A DNA stretch of 64,000 bases from positions 1,798,001 to 1,862,000 of the forward strand of contig OY764266.1 in assembly GCA_963668365.1 (NCBI GenBank), read 5' to 3'. The notes below the pieces were generated by a model, which was not told the origin of the DNA, ran no database searches, and saw only the letters and a list, made by a program, of their open reading frames with translations. Below are positions 25,459-33,858 of the stretch, piece by piece (the first letter of the stretch is position 1; every line of letters begins with the position of its first letter). The stretch is from VXNE01 sp963668365 (lineage in GTDB: Bacteria; Pseudomonadota; Gammaproteobacteria; Pseudomonadales; Azotimanducaceae). The position numbers and the translations under genes were made by a program.

Positions 25459-26861
25459 CCAGCGCGCAGGAGCACATGCCGGTCGACGAACAGCCTGCCA
25501 CTGCTCCCGACCCGCTCCTCAGGGAACTTCGCGCGATAGTTGAAGCGAGATTGCAGCCTGAAGGATGGATCGACTTGCCCGCAGCCTGCGATCAGATCAG
25601 TCTTCCCGAGGCACAAGCCGACGAAGCTCCGACTAAGCGCAAGTACATCAGGAGCCGCTTGGCAAAGCTGGCGCCGGACGAAGTACGCGCCGTTGCCGCC
25701 CAATATGTACGCTGCTACCCGCTTGGCGACGATCGTAACGATGCAACGTACCGCCTTGAGGAACTGCTCTGGAAAGCCCTGGGTCCAAACGTCTCGAAAC
25801 GCGTGCGCCGTGAACTTGCCGACGCACTTGACGGAGTTGAACTATTCATCGAGCCCACCGCGTTTCTTGAGTTGCTTGAAAGTCTCTTTGTGCTCGACGC
25901 GGATGGCCTCTCGTTTATCAGCGAGCGCGACACTCTTCATTGGAATATCCGACAGCATGTGATTCGGAATCCCGAGGACTGGTCGGTGGCGAAACTCTTC
26001 CAGGAACTCGGCGCACTTGACTGCTCCAGCAAACGGTTTCGGAAGCTCATTGAAGCCCTCGCCGGACCCGACGCGCGGCCGAACGAAACAAGCCAAAGGT
26101 CGTTCGTGTCCGCAGCCAACTCAGTGCTGACGCGACACGGCTTCGAACTAGTTGAAACGGACGTAGTCGACGGCTATCCGTCGTTCTCGTTCATGAGACC
26201 GGGCGATCCCTCGCAGGGCAGGCCAAAGAACATCATATTTGCATCCACCGTCAAACCGGACTTGCGATTCCGCAATGCAGTCGACAATGACATCGAAATC
26301 GTGACCCACGCCGACAAGGTTCTCGTTTTTGACGAGCCCATAGGCGACGGGATGCGCTGGTGCGATCTCCAGTCCTGGTGGGCGCGGTTGAAGACTATCG
26401 ACAACCCAGACTACGCCAAGCGGACGCTCTACGAGCGATTGTGGGTTAGTCTGCCCAGATCTTCGCCTCCGCAGCGTCTGCTGTTCAGAACTTTCTTCGA
26501 GCACTTTGCGGAGCGAGTGCCGAACCTACCCGCGCTGATCCCCGAGGTCTGGCTACACTACGATCCGAGGACCATCCAGCAGAGAGGCAAGGACGCTTTG
26601 CTCCGCCAGCGCATGGACTTCTTGCTGCTGCTCCCCGCCGGCGTCCGCATCGTGCTGGAGGTCGATGGCCAGCAGCACTACGCCGAAAGTGGTCGGCCTT
26701 CACCGCGGCGCTACGCCGAGCTGGCCAAAGCCGACCGTGAGCTCAAGCTGTGCGGCTACGACGTTTACCGATTTGGAGGGGCCGAACTATGCGGAGAGAC
26801 CGGAAAGCGGCTCGTCGCATCGTTTCTGGACGACCTCTTCTGTAAACACAACGTTCTGTAG
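25443..26861 (+). CDS. AbiJ-like protein with C-terminal PD-(D/E)XK nuclease domain
   Basis: A 472-residue protein overlapping the previous gene by 16 bp. The N-terminal half (helical, about residues 20-150, with V-S-K-R-V-R-R-E-L-A and F-L-E-L-L-E-S-L) resembles the AbiJ N-terminal domain group associated with abortive infection. The C-terminal part carries R-M-D392-F-L-L-L-L-P ... V-L-E406-V-D-G-Q-Q-H-Y, a DUF559/Vsr-type nuclease core. It is the last gene of the apparent defence operon. An abortive-infection effector or a DNA-end nuclease are both possible. The family assignment is from pattern memory and moderately sure. Confidence 0.7.
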   Translation: MGSHVASAQEHMPVDEQPATAPDPLLRELRAIVEARLQPEGWIDLPAACDQISLPEAQADEAPTKRKYIRSRLAKLAPDEVRAVAAQYVRCYPLGDDRNDATYRLEELLWKALGPNVSKRVRRELADALDGVELFIEPTAFLELLESLFVLDADGLSFISERDTLHWNIRQHVIRNPEDWSVAKLFQELGALDCSSKRFRKLIEALAGPDARPNETSQRSFVSAANSVLTRHGFELVETDVVDGYPSFSFMRPGDPSQGRPKNIIFASTVKPDLRFRNAVDNDIEIVTHADKVLVFDEPIGDGMRWCDLQSWWARLKTIDNPDYAKRTLYERLWVSLPRSSPPQRLLFRTFFEHFAERVPNLPALIPEVWLHYDPRTIQQRGKDALLRQRMDFLLLLPAGVRIVLEVDGQQHYAESGRPSPRRYAELAKADRELKLCGYDVYRFGGAELCGETGKRLVASFLDDLFCKHNVL

Positions 26862-27020
26862 GCTTCAGCCTGCGACTGGAAGGAGCGCAAGCGATCACCC
26901 GGCAACCTCACAAGCCCAGGACATACGCATTTCGCGTGCCCGGCGTGTAGCGGTGTGGCGGTGTGGCGCGTTGGCGCACCGGCGCACAAAGTCCGGATGC
27001 TAAACGAGTCGTTCAAGGAG

Positions 27021-28969
27021 GAGGGACTTGCGCTGTTCTGAGAGCGGGCACCCATAAGGGATTGCGAGGGCCGCGTTTTTTCTTCACCCCCGGAATGCGG
27101 GGTTTTCGGGCGTTTTCCGGGCCGGTCGGCGGTTGTCGGCCGATTTTCACCCCAAGCGCGTGCGGTGCCGTCTCGGGTGCGCGTCGGACCTGGGAAAAGG
27201 GGTCGCCATGGGGCAGGATGTTCTTTCGAAGTAACGACCGCCGCTCCACGGAGGGAGACGACCATGGCGACCCGGCAGAGTGTGCTTTTTTCCTGGGACG
27301 ATGTCGAGCGGCTGCCGGAGCTGAAGCGGCTGGGGTTCGTGCTGGACAACCTGCCGGACGGGGATCTGGTGGCGGCGCTGGAGGCGCGCCGCGGGCGGGG
27401 GCGCGACGAGTACCCGGTGTCGGCGATGTGGCGTGCGCTGGTGGCGGGGATGGTGTTCGGGCACGAGTCGTCGGCGTCGCTGCTGCGCGAGCTGGGGCGC
27501 AACCCGGCGCTGCTTTCGCTGTGCGGCTTCGACCCGCTGGGCCGGCAGTCGGCGCCGAAGCGGACGCTGGCGCGTCGCGCGGACGGCGCGGCGGAGGGCG
27601 TCTGCGAGGCGAGCCCGCGGCGGGACGGGGTGCCGACGGCGTGGGCGTTCTCGCGGTTCCTGTCGAGCGTGGCGGAGCTGGAGGAGAGGAGCGGCGCGGT
27701 GTCGGGCATGGTGGACGCGCTGCGCCGCCGTCTGATGGCGGAGCTGCCGGGCTGCGGGCGGCACCTGGGCTACGACGGCAAGGCGGTGCCGAGCAAGTCG
27801 ACGGGGCGGACGAGCGCGCGCACGGGGAAGACGTCGGATCCGGACGCGGACTGGGGGCGCCACGAGACCCGCGGCGTGGACGGTCGCAGCGGCAAGGCGT
27901 GGACGAGGGTGAAGAGCTGGTTCGGCTACGGCCTGCACCTGATCGCGGACGTGGAGCACGAGCTGCCGGTGTGGTTCGAGGTGGAGCGGGCTTCGCGCTC
28001 GGAGGCGAAGGTGCTGGACGCCGGCGTCGACGAGCTGTTCGGCGCGGAGCCGGAACTGGCGGCGGACTGCGAGGACTTCTGCGCGGACCGGGGCCTGGAC
28101 GCGGGGCCGCTGAAGGGGAAGCTGTGGGACGCCCACGGGGTGCGGCCGCTGATCGACGTGCGGGAGATGTGGCGGGAGGAGAAGGAGATGCCGGACCGCG
28201 ACCCGGCGAAGCCGATCCTGCGCCCGCTGTCGGCCCGCGGGGACGGCAACGTGCTGCACAGCGAGAAGGGCGAGGTGTTCTGCCGCTGCCCGGCGACGGG
28301 CGAGGAGCGGCCGATGGCGTTCCAGGGCTTCGAGGCGGACCGGGGCGCGCTGAAGTACCGCTGCCCGGCGGCGGCGTGCGGGCTGGAGTGCGCGGGGCGC
28401 GAGGCGTGCCTGCGCGACGCCGGCTCGAGGGCGGGAGACCACGGGCGGGTGGTGCGCGTCGACCTGGCGACCGCCGACCGGCGGATGTTCACGCCGACGC
28501 CGTGGGGCAGCCCGTCGTGGAGGCGGGGCTACAACCGCCGCGGCGCGCTGGAGCGGATCAACGCGCGGCTGGACAACAGCTTCGGGTTCGAGCGCCACTT
28601 CGTGCGCGGGCGGGCGAAGATGAAGGCGCGGCTGGGTCTGGCGCTGGCGGTGATGATGGCGCTGGCGCTCGGCTCGGTGGCGGCGGGCCGGCCGGAGCGG
28701 ATGCGCTCGCTGGTGGATCCGGGGCTGCCGCTGGCGGCGTAGCGCCGCCGCTCCCTCCGAACCGGATCGACGCGCCCGTCGAGGATCGCCCGCGCGCGCG
28801 GCCCCCGCAAATGCGAACTGTTCTCATTTGGAGGGCCGAAATCCGTCCCGGAGGGTCGCCCGGAGTCCGCTGGCCGCGCAGATCCGGCACCCCGCGGCCG
28901 CGATCCGCCGTCGCACGCGGTCGCCCGAACACGAATGCTCGCCGGAAAACCCCACAGCGCAAGTCCCTC
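27021..28969 (+). mobile_element. insertion sequence, copy 1 of a head-to-tail dimer
   Basis: Bounded by GAGGGACTTGCGCTGT at 27021-27036 and its inverse at 28954-28969; 1949 bp. The left outer flank AAGGAG (27015-27020) matches the six bases following copy 2 (30926-30931), so both copies entered as one dimeric unit or one copy inserted beside the other. A 7-bp spacer, GACGTTC (28970-28976), separates this copy from copy 2. It carries one transposase gene. The 200 bp after the stop are non-coding and differ markedly from copy 2. Confidence 0.9.
27264..28742 (+). CDS. DDE transposase, copy 1 (IS1182-like)
   Basis: A 492-residue DDE transposase starting at ATG 27264 behind GGAGGGAGA. The N-terminal domain is of DUF772 type (E-Y-P-V-S-A-M-W-R-A-L-V-A-G). 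Likely catalytic residues are Asp in L-G-Y-D-G-K-A-V, Asp in F-C-A-D-R-G-L-D and Glu in R-G-A-L-E-R-I-N-A-R. A Cys-rich segment (Y-R-C-P-A-A-A-C-G-L-E-C) lies before the last catalytic block, as in IS1182-type enzymes; the exact family is not certain. The protein is identical to that of copy 2. Confidence 0.9.
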   Translation: MATRQSVLFSWDDVERLPELKRLGFVLDNLPDGDLVAALEARRGRGRDEYPVSAMWRALVAGMVFGHESSASLLRELGRNPALLSLCGFDPLGRQSAPKRTLARRADGAAEGVCEASPRRDGVPTAWAFSRFLSSVAELEERSGAVSGMVDALRRRLMAELPGCGRHLGYDGKAVPSKSTGRTSARTGKTSDPDADWGRHETRGVDGRSGKAWTRVKSWFGYGLHLIADVEHELPVWFEVERASRSEAKVLDAGVDELFGAEPELAADCEDFCADRGLDAGPLKGKLWDAHGVRPLIDVREMWREEKEMPDRDPAKPILRPLSARGDGNVLHSEKGEVFCRCPATGEERPMAFQGFEADRGALKYRCPAAACGLECAGREACLRDAGSRAGDHGRVVRVDLATADRRMFTPTPWGSPSWRRGYNRRGALERINARLDNSFGFERHFVRGRAKMKARLGLALAVMMALALGSVAAGRPERMRSLVDPGLPLAA

Positions 28970-28976
28970 GACGTTC

Positions 28977-30925
28977 GAGGGACTTGCGCTGTTCTGAGAG
29001 CGGGCACCCATAAGGGATTGCGAGGGCCGCGTTTTTTCTTCACCCCCGGAATGCGGGGTTTTCGGGCGTTTTCCGGGCCGGTCGGCGGTTGTCGGCCGAT
29101 TTTCACCCCAAGCGCGCGCGGCGCCGTCTCGGGTGCGCGTCGGACCTGGGAAAAGGGGTCGCCATGGGGCAGGATGTTCTTTCGAAGTAACGACCGCCGC
29201 TCCACGGAGGGAGACGACCATGGCGACCCGGCAGAGTGTGCTTTTTTCCTGGGACGATGTCGAGCGGCTGCCGGAGCTGAAGCGGCTGGGGTTCGTGCTG
29301 GACAACCTGCCGGACGGGGATCTGGTGGCGGCGCTGGAGGCGCGCCGCGGGCGGGGGCGCGACGAGTACCCGGTGTCGGCGATGTGGCGTGCGCTGGTGG
29401 CGGGGATGGTGTTCGGGCACGAGTCGTCGGCGTCGCTGCTGCGCGAGCTGGGGCGCAACCCGGCGCTGCTTTCGCTGTGCGGCTTCGACCCGCTGGGCCG
29501 GCAGTCGGCGCCGAAGCGGACGCTGGCGCGTCGCGCGGACGGCGCGGCGGAGGGCGTCTGCGAGGCGAGCCCGCGGCGGGACGGGGTGCCGACGGCGTGG
29601 GCGTTCTCGCGGTTCCTGTCGAGCGTGGCGGAGCTGGAGGAGAGGAGCGGCGCGGTGTCGGGCATGGTGGACGCGCTGCGCCGCCGTCTGATGGCGGAGC
29701 TGCCGGGCTGCGGGCGGCACCTGGGCTACGACGGCAAGGCGGTGCCGAGCAAGTCGACGGGGCGGACGAGCGCGCGCACGGGGAAGACGTCGGATCCGGA
29801 CGCGGACTGGGGGCGCCACGAGACCCGCGGCGTGGACGGTCGCAGCGGCAAGGCGTGGACGAGGGTGAAGAGCTGGTTCGGCTACGGCCTGCACCTGATC
29901 GCGGACGTGGAGCACGAGCTGCCGGTGTGGTTCGAGGTGGAGCGGGCTTCGCGCTCGGAGGCGAAGGTGCTGGACGCCGGCGTCGACGAGCTGTTCGGCG
30001 CGGAGCCGGAACTGGCGGCGGACTGCGAGGACTTCTGCGCGGACCGGGGCCTGGACGCGGGGCCGCTGAAGGGGAAGCTGTGGGACGCCCACGGGGTGCG
30101 GCCGCTGATCGACGTGCGGGAGATGTGGCGGGAGGAGAAGGAGATGCCGGACCGCGACCCGGCGAAGCCGATCCTGCGCCCGCTGTCGGCCCGCGGGGAC
30201 GGCAACGTGCTGCACAGCGAGAAGGGCGAGGTGTTCTGCCGCTGCCCGGCGACGGGCGAGGAGCGGCCGATGGCGTTCCAGGGCTTCGAGGCGGACCGGG
30301 GCGCGCTGAAGTACCGCTGCCCGGCGGCGGCGTGCGGGCTGGAGTGCGCGGGGCGCGAGGCGTGCCTGCGCGACGCCGGCTCGAGGGCGGGAGACCACGG
30401 GCGGGTGGTGCGCGTCGACCTGGCGACCGCCGACCGGCGGATGTTCACGCCGACGCCGTGGGGCAGCCCGTCGTGGAGGCGGGGCTACAACCGCCGCGGC
30501 GCGCTGGAGCGGATCAACGCGCGGCTGGACAACAGCTTCGGGTTCGAGCGCCACTTCGTGCGCGGGCGGGCGAAGATGAAGGCGCGGCTGGGTCTGGCGC
30601 TGGCGGTGATGATGGCGCTGGCGCTCGGCTCGGTGGCGGCGGGCCGGCCGGAGCGGATGCGCTCGCTGGTGGATCCGGGGCTGCCGCTGGCGGCGTAGCG
30701 CCGCCGCACCCTCCGAACCGGATCGACGCGCCCGTCGAGGATCGCCCGCGCGCGCGGCCCCCGCAAATGCGAGCCATTCTCATTTGGAAGGCTGAAACCC
30801 GTCCCGCTGGCCGCCCGCGGCCGCCCGCCGCGTGCATCCGGCACCCCGGCGACCGATCGCCCGCCGTCGCATGCGGTCGCCGCGACACGAACGCTCGCCG
30901 GAAAACCCCACAGCGCAAGTCCCTC
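28977..30925 (+). mobile_element. insertion sequence, copy 2 of a head-to-tail dimer
   Basis: Bounded by the same 16-bp inverted repeats at 28977-28992 and 30910-30925; again exactly 1949 bp. AAGGAG follows immediately at 30926-30931 and matches the sequence before copy 1. The transposase gene appears base-for-base the same as copy 1, whereas the roughly 210 bp after the stop carry many substitutions. The two copies are therefore not a simple recent duplication. Confidence 0.9.
29220..30698 (+). CDS. DDE transposase, copy 2 (IS1182-like)
   Basis: A 492-residue transposase with the same sequence and motifs as copy 1, starting at ATG 29220. Because the two inverted repeats at the centre of the dimer are only 7 bp apart, the junction could present an active transposition substrate; whether a junction promoter drives this copy cannot be read with confidence. 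A large overlapping open frame across both copies in another phase, and 483-residue antisense frames, are composition artefacts. Confidence 0.9.
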   Translation: MATRQSVLFSWDDVERLPELKRLGFVLDNLPDGDLVAALEARRGRGRDEYPVSAMWRALVAGMVFGHESSASLLRELGRNPALLSLCGFDPLGRQSAPKRTLARRADGAAEGVCEASPRRDGVPTAWAFSRFLSSVAELEERSGAVSGMVDALRRRLMAELPGCGRHLGYDGKAVPSKSTGRTSARTGKTSDPDADWGRHETRGVDGRSGKAWTRVKSWFGYGLHLIADVEHELPVWFEVERASRSEAKVLDAGVDELFGAEPELAADCEDFCADRGLDAGPLKGKLWDAHGVRPLIDVREMWREEKEMPDRDPAKPILRPLSARGDGNVLHSEKGEVFCRCPATGEERPMAFQGFEADRGALKYRCPAAACGLECAGREACLRDAGSRAGDHGRVVRVDLATADRRMFTPTPWGSPSWRRGYNRRGALERINARLDNSFGFERHFVRGRAKMKARLGLALAVMMALALGSVAAGRPERMRSLVDPGLPLAA

Positions 30926-31073
30926 AAGGAGTAACCACTGTTGCCACCAGCGTGGAAATGTAGTTAAATCAGCAAGTTGATGCCAGTCTGTCGGTGACGC
31001 GGGGGAAGCGATCAATCGGCCAGTCAAGCGGGGAGATTCTTCTGGCTCGGGCATGCGGAGGCATGCCCGAGAG

Positions 31074-32000
31074 TCAGGCGGGTAGGGGTACTTCGCGACG
31101 TCGCATGCCGCGGTCCGTCATCCACTGTTCTAGCAGTGCTTTCGAGCCGTAGGCGCGCTGGCGTTTGGCGAGTGACATCATTTTCGCGATCCACAGGGCC
31201 TCGCGGTCCGTTGATGCTTCAAAAACTGTCTCCAACCGTTTGATGTAGGCCGCGAGGGTCATGCCAAGACGCGGCGGGTGCTCGGTGTGGGCCGCTCCGC
31301 GCTTGGGGTTGCGGGTCAGGCCGGACGCCAAGGGGCGCAGGTAATCCGCTAGTGCGGCCGGGCTGTTCTCCTGCAGCCTGGTGCTGATCGAAGCGTGCTG
31401 ACACTCGGCGAGCCGCCGTGCCAGCTTTGCCCTCACCGGATTCAGATCCACATAGGCCATGGCCGCCAGCACTGCCTCCTCGTTCAGCAGCGCGCCGGAA
31501 TAAAACCGCTGTTCAAAGAAGTGACCCTTGCAACCGTCCTCTTCGTTGGCCCGCCGTGCGATTGGCTGCTTCAAGTGCTTCATGAAGGACGACAGTGATC
31601 CCAGAGTCCGCCGTGCCCGTTCCAGCCGCTCCGGGTCGCCCAGCAGTAGCTCCCGAACTTCCGGCTTCCACTCCTCCACCACGGCGCCCCGCTCTGTCGG
31701 CGGGAATGCGTCCACCCACCGCGCTGCTACCTCCTCGGGGCTCCAACCCTCGCATGCCTTTGGATCGTAGTACACAACCAGGTGGAAGTGGTTGCTCATC
31801 ACGGCATAGGCATCAATCTCCACCGCGAAGCAGCGCGCTAGTGCGAGCATGCGCTCCACGAGCCAGCGTTTGCGGTGCGAGTAGTCCTTCCGAGTGCGCT
31901 TGTCGTATCCGCACAGCCACGCGCGGCGCACGCAGCTCGACACCAGGTGATAGCTGAGAGCTGCAGTGTTGTCGACGAGTTGGTATCGGGGCGTTGCCAT
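31074..32000 (-). CDS. REP-associated tyrosine transposase (RAYT, Y1 HUH family)
   Basis: A 308-residue single-domain Y1 transposase of the RAYT type. The HUH motif is in A-V-M-S-N-H-F-H-L-V-V near residue 70, and the likely nucleophile lies in the F-F-E-Q-R-F-Y-S-G-A segment. The family's D-L-N-P-V-R-A pattern is present. RAYTs are usually domesticated, single-copy genes that act on short palindromic REP sequences; candidate hairpins lie just upstream of the gene. No flanking element ends are seen, as expected. Confidence 0.88.
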   Translation of the reverse strand: MATPRYQLVDNTAALSYHLVSSCVRRAWLCGYDKRTRKDYSHRKRWLVERMLALARCFAVEIDAYAVMSNHFHLVVYYDPKACEGWSPEEVAARWVDAFPPTERGAVVEEWKPEVRELLLGDPERLERARRTLGSLSSFMKHLKQPIARRANEEDGCKGHFFEQRFYSGALLNEEAVLAAMAYVDLNPVRAKLARRLAECQHASISTRLQENSPAALADYLRPLASGLTRNPKRGAAHTEHPPRLGMTLAAYIKRLETVFEASTDREALWIAKMMSLAKRQRAYGSKALLEQWMTDRGMRRREVPLPA

Positions 32001-32117
32001 GGGTGCAAGTGTGGTCGATCCCCGAGTTGTGGACGACAGGACATTTCGCCACTTCCTGTGCGATACACGGCAACCTGGATGGACGCGTTCAACGCGCGTC
32101 GTGCGTGGAAATCTCCA

Positions 32118-32169
32118 ATGCCGTGTGGGACGGGAAGTCCGTGTGTCTCATGTGCGACCGGGACACACG
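32118..32169. repeat. possible REP-like hairpins upstream of the RAYT gene
   Basis: CGTGTGTC (32140-32147) pairs with GACACACG (32162-32169). The motif AATGCCGTGTG at this locus is echoed by AATGCCGTGTGTCCC near 32268. Such short imperfect palindromes next to a RAYT gene are candidates for its REP substrates, but two loci are too few to be sure. The rest of 32001-32298 holds no gene. Confidence 0.35.
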
Positions 32170-32298
32170 CCCTTGTGATCTCACGGAGCAGCCGCAGTTT
32201 TTACGCGCGACCTTAAGGGGATGCTCACACCCGATTCGGGCAAGATCTCCGTCGCCGCGTGCGATGCAAATGCCGTGTGTCCCAGACCTGAATGAGTC

Positions 32299-33858
32299 CT
32301 ATGTTGAGGGCTGGTCTGTCCCCACGACTTCGAGCAGACCGTCGGCGATCAGCAGTTGGGCGGCGGCCAGTACGGATTCGGCGACCCGCGCGGGATCGGC
32401 CTCGTTGGCGCGGGCGATGCGCTCGGAGATCGCGCGCAGGACTTCGCCCTCGGCGTAGTGTGCGAGGCTCGCGACGAGCCCGCTGACCGGTAGCTCGTCG
32501 CGGCCGGGGCCGTCGATGACATAGCCTGGCTCGAAGCGCCCGTCGCCCAGGACCATGTCCCGCCGTACGTCGATGCCGGAAGCTCGCCGAACGCGGGTCG
32601 TCGCCAAGGGGCGCATGCGCCGGGCGCGCCGGGCGGCGGTCTCGGTGTCCAGCGCGCGGAGGAAAGCGCTTGGCAGCACGCCGTGGCTGAGCACGGAGCG
32701 CTCGTAGCCGGCGGCATTCTGTCCGGACACGGCACGGACAAACGCGGCACGCGGCGCATCACCTGCCGCGCCGGCGATCCGGCGCGCCTCCCAGAAATAC
32801 GAGTCGGCGGTCCGATTCGACGCGTAGAACAGCTTCGCCAGTTCCCGGAAGTGCGTGTACTGGTTCCCGTAGAGGCGTTCGTAGGCGGCGCCCGCCGCGG
32901 CGCGCAGGTCGGGCGTCGACAGCGCCGTGGCGACGTAGGCGGCCGCGAGATGCGCGCCGGTCACTGCGAGATGTACGCCGGTGGAGAACAGGGGGTCGAT
33001 AAAGCACGCAGCGTCGCCGACCAGCACGAAGTCGTCGCCGGCCGTGGACCTGGCGCTGTAGGACCAGTCGCGCACGGCCGTGGGACCCTGCCGTAGCGCC
33101 GCGCCTCCGAGCAGGGCGTGTGTCCGTCTGCTCGAAGCGACCTGCTCGGCGAAGAATCGTTTTAGCCCGAGACGCCGAATCTCCCCGGCCCCGTAGTCCC
33201 GATCCACCACCGCGCCGACGCTGGACACCCCGCCCGCCAGCGGAATCTTCCACAGCCAGCCGTGCGCCGTCGCTTCGATGAATATGTTCCCGTCGTCGGG
33301 TGGCTCCAGGTGTCGCCCGCCGTCGAAATAGCCGTAGACGGCGAGATTGCGGAAGGCGCTGTCCCATTTCCGCCAGCCCCGCGCGGTCGCGACGAGCGCA
33401 CGCTGGCCGGACGCATCGACGACCATGGCGGCTTCCGCGCGCCCGCCGCCCGCGAGCGTTACCGAGCCCGAGTCCACCGAGACCACCGCCTCTCCGAAGT
33501 GCACGGCGCAGCCGCAGTCCGCCGCATGGTCCAGCAGTATCTGGTCGAACTGGGGCCGCCACACCTGGTAGGCGTGGGGAAACCGCCTGTTGGTTTCCTT
33601 GAAGTGCCAGCTCCAGGGCTCCGCGTCCCTGCCCCAGGACATCGTGGCACCCCATTTCTTGACGAAGCCCGCCGCTTCCACCGCCGGCAGCACGCCGATG
33701 TCGTCCAGCACTGCCAGCGTGGCGGGCAAAAGGGACTCGCCGACGTGCGCGCGGGGAAATCTCTCGGCCTCGAAGAGAGCGACATCGAAACCCTGTCGCG
33801 CGAGGAGGGCGGCGGTGACGCTTCCCGCCGGACCGCCGCCTACGACGATGATGTCAAT
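32299..33858 (-). CDS. FAD-dependent oxidoreductase of the flavin halogenase/geranylgeranyl reductase-like group, ATT start
   Basis: About 519 residues if started at the ATT at 33858. The N-terminus I-D-I-I-V-V-G-G-G-P-A-G-S is the FAD-binding GxGxxG motif, followed by F-P-R-A-H-V-G-E-S-L-L-P, typical of flavin halogenase-type enzymes, and G-D-A-A-C-F-I-D-P-L-F-S-T-G-V-H near residue 300. The halogenase W-x-W-x-I-P motif appears as W-L-W-K-I-P. No ATG, GTG or TTG precedes the Rossmann motif in frame for well over 100 bp, and the first ATG (33729) would delete it. The ATT overlaps the upstream gene's TGA. It is probably a monooxygenase or halogenase acting with the adjacent luciferase-like enzyme; the substrate is unknown. 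Confidence 0.8.
   Translation of the reverse strand: MDIIVVGGGPAGSVTAALLARQGFDVALFEAERFPRAHVGESLLPATLAVLDDIGVLPAVEAAGFVKKWGATMSWGRDAEPWSWHFKETNRRFPHAYQVWRPQFDQILLDHAADCGCAVHFGEAVVSVDSGSVTLAGGGRAEAAMVVDASGQRALVATARGWRKWDSAFRNLAVYGYFDGGRHLEPPDDGNIFIEATAHGWLWKIPLAGGVSSVGAVVDRDYGAGEIRRLGLKRFFAEQVASSRRTHALLGGAALRQGPTAVRDWSYSARSTAGDDFVLVGDAACFIDPLFSTGVHLAVTGAHLAAAYVATALSTPDLRAAAGAAYERLYGNQYTHFRELAKLFYASNRTADSYFWEARRIAGAAGDAPRAAFVRAVSGQNAAGYERSVLSHGVLPSAFLRALDTETAARRARRMRPLATTRVRRASGIDVRRDMVLGDGRFEPGYVIDGPGRDELPVSGLVASLAHYAEGEVLRAISERIARANEADPARVAESVLAAAQLLIADGLLEVVGTDQPST

Noticed and set aside
26963..30934. A 1323-codon open frame crossing both IS copies, and 483-codon antisense frames in each
   Set aside because: They run in other phases over the real transposase genes, are Arg/Gly/Ala-rich and cross the IS ends; they arise from very high GC content.
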